A DNA stretch of 14,880 nt from Palsa-461 sp036844945 (GTDB lineage: Bacteria > Actinomycetota > Acidimicrobiia > Acidimicrobiales > RAAP-2): positions 1-14,880 of the forward strand of contig DAIUEV010000057.1 in assembly GCA_036844945.1 (NCBI GenBank), read 5' to 3'. The notes beneath the pieces were generated by a model, which did not search any database, had not been told where the DNA came from, and saw nothing but the letters and a program-made list of their open reading frames with translations. Position 1 is the first letter of the stretch, and each line of letters begins with the position of its first letter. Below are positions 13,909 through 14,880 of this stretch, piece after piece. The position numbers and the translations under genes are program-made.

Positions 13909-13924
13909 GGTCGGGTCCCCGACC
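13909..13924 (-). promoter_or_regulatory. Hairpin directly beside the ribosome site of the zinc-ribbon gene
   Basis: On the minus strand GGTCGG-GGAC-CCGACC forms a 6-bp stem with a 4-base loop, ending immediately before the GGGAGG ribosome site. It could affect translation initiation. Confidence 0.3.
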
Positions 13925-13952
13925 CGTTGGCACTCAAGGCTTACGACTGCTA

Positions 13953-13958
13953 ATCCTA
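13953..13958 (-). promoter_or_regulatory. Candidate -10 box of the zinc-ribbon gene
   Basis: On the minus strand this reads TAGGAT, close to the TANNNT consensus, about 55 bases before the ATG. It would give a leader near 49 bases that contains the hairpin at 13909-13924. No -35 is evident. Confidence 0.35.
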
Positions 13959-13998
13959 CCGTACGGGTGGTCCAGGGGAGGCCGGATCGCGACGGACG

Positions 13999-14013
13999 TA
14001 GACTCGCTGCGTG
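13999..14013 (+). promoter_or_regulatory. Leaderless-type promoter of moaC
   Basis: TAGACT (13999-14004) fits TANNNT and is placed exactly as at tldD: six bases, then the GTG start. Transcription would begin at or next to base 14011. No Shine-Dalgarno precedes the GTG. Confidence 0.5.
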
Positions 14014-14487
14014 ACGGACCGCAGCCTCACCCATCTCGACCCACTGGGCGGGGCGCGGATGGTTGACGTCAGCCCCCGGGAGCCCACCCACCGTCGGGCC
14101 TTGGCCCGATGCCGGGTGCTCATGAAGCCCGAGACCACCGCCAAGGTGGCCAACAACGCCATTACCAAGGGGGACGTGCTCGCAGCGGCCCGGATCGCGG
14201 GGATCCAGGCGGCCAAGCGCACGGCCGAGCTGATGCCGATGTGCCACCCGGTCCTGGTCGGCTCGGTGGCGATCAACTTCTCGATCGGCGACGACTACGT
14301 CGAGATCGAGGCAAGCGTGGAGACCGTCGACCGCACCGGCGTCGAGATGGAGGCGATGACCGCCTGCACGATCGCCGCTCTCACCGTCTATGACATGTGC
14401 AAGTCGGCCGACCGGACGATGACCATCGACGGCGTGGCGTTGTGGGAGAAATCGGGCGGCCGCTCCGGGCACTGGCAGCGCGCCTAG
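14011..14487 (+). CDS. moaC: Cyclic pyranopterin monophosphate synthase MoaC
   Basis: MoaC works with MoaA in the first stage of molybdenum cofactor synthesis, converting the MoaA product (3',8-cyclo-GTP) into cyclic pyranopterin monophosphate. The 158-residue protein has the family length and landmarks: LTHLDPLGGARMVDVS (6-21), KGDVLAAARIAGIQAAKRT (53-71), ELMPMCHP with His79 (73-80), RTGVEMEAMTA (108-118), YDMCKSADR with Asp128 and Lys131 (127-135), and the closing WEKSGGRSGHW. Asp128 and Lys131 match the active-site numbering of the E. coli enzyme. The start is GTG 14011, since LTHLD must lie close to the N-terminus. No other moa or mog gene is in the window. Confidence 0.96.
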   Translation: MTDRSLTHLDPLGGARMVDVSPREPTHRRALARCRVLMKPETTAKVANNAITKGDVLAAARIAGIQAAKRTAELMPMCHPVLVGSVAINFSIGDDYVEIEASVETVDRTGVEMEAMTACTIAALTVYDMCKSADRTMTIDGVALWEKSGGRSGHWQRA

Positions 14488-14495
14488 GGCCCGAG

Positions 14496-14514
14496 CCCGG
14501 GGACGAACCCCGGG
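14496..14514. terminator. Terminator hairpin between moaC and the proline-rich gene
   Basis: CCCGGGG (14496-14502) pairs perfectly with CCCCGGG (14508-14514) across an ACGAA loop, 8 bases after moaC. CTGTCTCTTT follows shortly after on the plus strand. Because the two genes converge, it may serve both. Confidence 0.6.
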
Positions 14515-14527
14515 ATCCGCTGTCTCT

Positions 14528-14880
14528 TTAGCGGCGACCCTTCCCTGCCGCTCGGGCGAAGAAGTCCGGCGTGATCGGGGGCACAGCCGTATAGCTCGTG
14601 TGGTCGGTGCCGGTGTCGGCCAGCGGTTCTGGCCCGGGCTCCGGTTGGTAGATCGGCGCGACCTCCTGGGGGACGAGTGAGGTCACCTCCTGCATGTCGT
14701 CGAAGATCTCGCTCGTGTGGAGCGCGGTGAACCCCGAGGGGGGCGCGGGGCTCGCGCTCGGCTCTCCGAAGCCCGGAGGGGGCGGGGGCACCGCCGCCAG
14801 CGGGCCGAATCCGGCCGGAGGGGGCGGGGGCATGCTCTCGAGCCCCCCGGCGAATCCCGGAGGTGGTGGCGGCGGGGGCA
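14528..14880 (-). CDS. Proline-rich protein of unknown function, C-terminal part (partial)
   Basis: The frame is open to the right edge of the window, so only about 117 C-terminal residues are visible; the methionine codon at 14833 is probably internal. The visible part starts with repeated proline-rich blocks (a run of seven prolines then GFAGG, PPPPPAGFGPL, PPPPPGFGEP, APPSGFTAL). A more acidic segment follows (SEIFDDMQEVTSLVPQEVAPIYQPEPGPEP), then SYTAVPPITPDFFARAAGKGRR. There is no membrane helix or catalytic motif. Proline blocks of this kind are usually flexible linkers or protein-binding arms, but the folded part of the protein, and hence its function, lies outside. The TAA stop lies 14 bases from the terminator shared with moaC. 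Confidence 0.65.
   Translation of the reverse strand, partial: PPPPPPPGFAGGLESMPPPPPAGFGPLAAVPPPPPGFGEPSASPAPPSGFTALHTSEIFDDMQEVTSLVPQEVAPIYQPEPGPEPLADTGTDHTSYTAVPPITPDFFARAAGKGRR

Overview
The window is a GC-rich chromosomal segment with the look of a free-living actinobacterium. The support for this is heavy GTG start usage, release factor 2 followed by ftsE and ftsX, an actinobacterial-style DXS, paired TldD/TldE, and TANNNT-type -10 boxes placed so that some transcripts would start at the initiation codon. A secreted protein with CWB2 repeats next to ftsEX hints at an Acidimicrobiia-like lineage, but that placement is inference. I see no CRISPR array, insertion sequence, phage gene, tRNA or rRNA.

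Layout, left to right. Bases 1-4704 (+ strand) hold the 3' end of prfB, then ftsE and ftsX two bases apart, then a 741-residue exported cell-surface protein with a signal peptide and about three CWB2 repeats. A perfect 15-bp hairpin closes this block. Bases 4831-6143 (+) hold a dienelactone-hydrolase-family enzyme and a short single-stranded DNA-binding protein without the usual acidic tail. msrB (-) converges on ssb. A sugar-1-phosphate nucleotidyltransferase (+) diverges from msrB. A VOC/glyoxalase-fold gene (-) follows, then about 340 bp of non-coding, palindrome-rich DNA, then dxs (-). tldD and tldE (+), overlapping by 4 bp, diverge from dxs. An FmdB-type zinc-ribbon gene (-) converges on tldE, and moaC (+) diverges from it. 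The window ends inside the 3' part of a proline-rich gene of unknown function (-).

Functionally this is mostly housekeeping: translation termination, division-site ABC machinery, cell surface, DNA repair, methionine-sulfoxide repair, isoprenoid precursor synthesis (DXS), peptide proteolysis (TldD/E) and molybdenum cofactor synthesis (MoaC). No single pathway links the genes.

The most interesting points are: (1) a CWB2 surface protein where FtsEX is often followed by a peptidoglycan hydrolase; (2) tldD and moaC, each with a -10 hexamer exactly 12 bases before a GTG start and no Shine-Dalgarno, suggesting leaderless mRNAs; (3) a perfect 8-bp palindrome overlapping the presumed VOC promoter, whose 13-nt -10 region is also found upstream of the hydrolase gene; (4) the structured spacer between dxs and the VOC gene. 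I did not find convincing evidence of a wholly new system.
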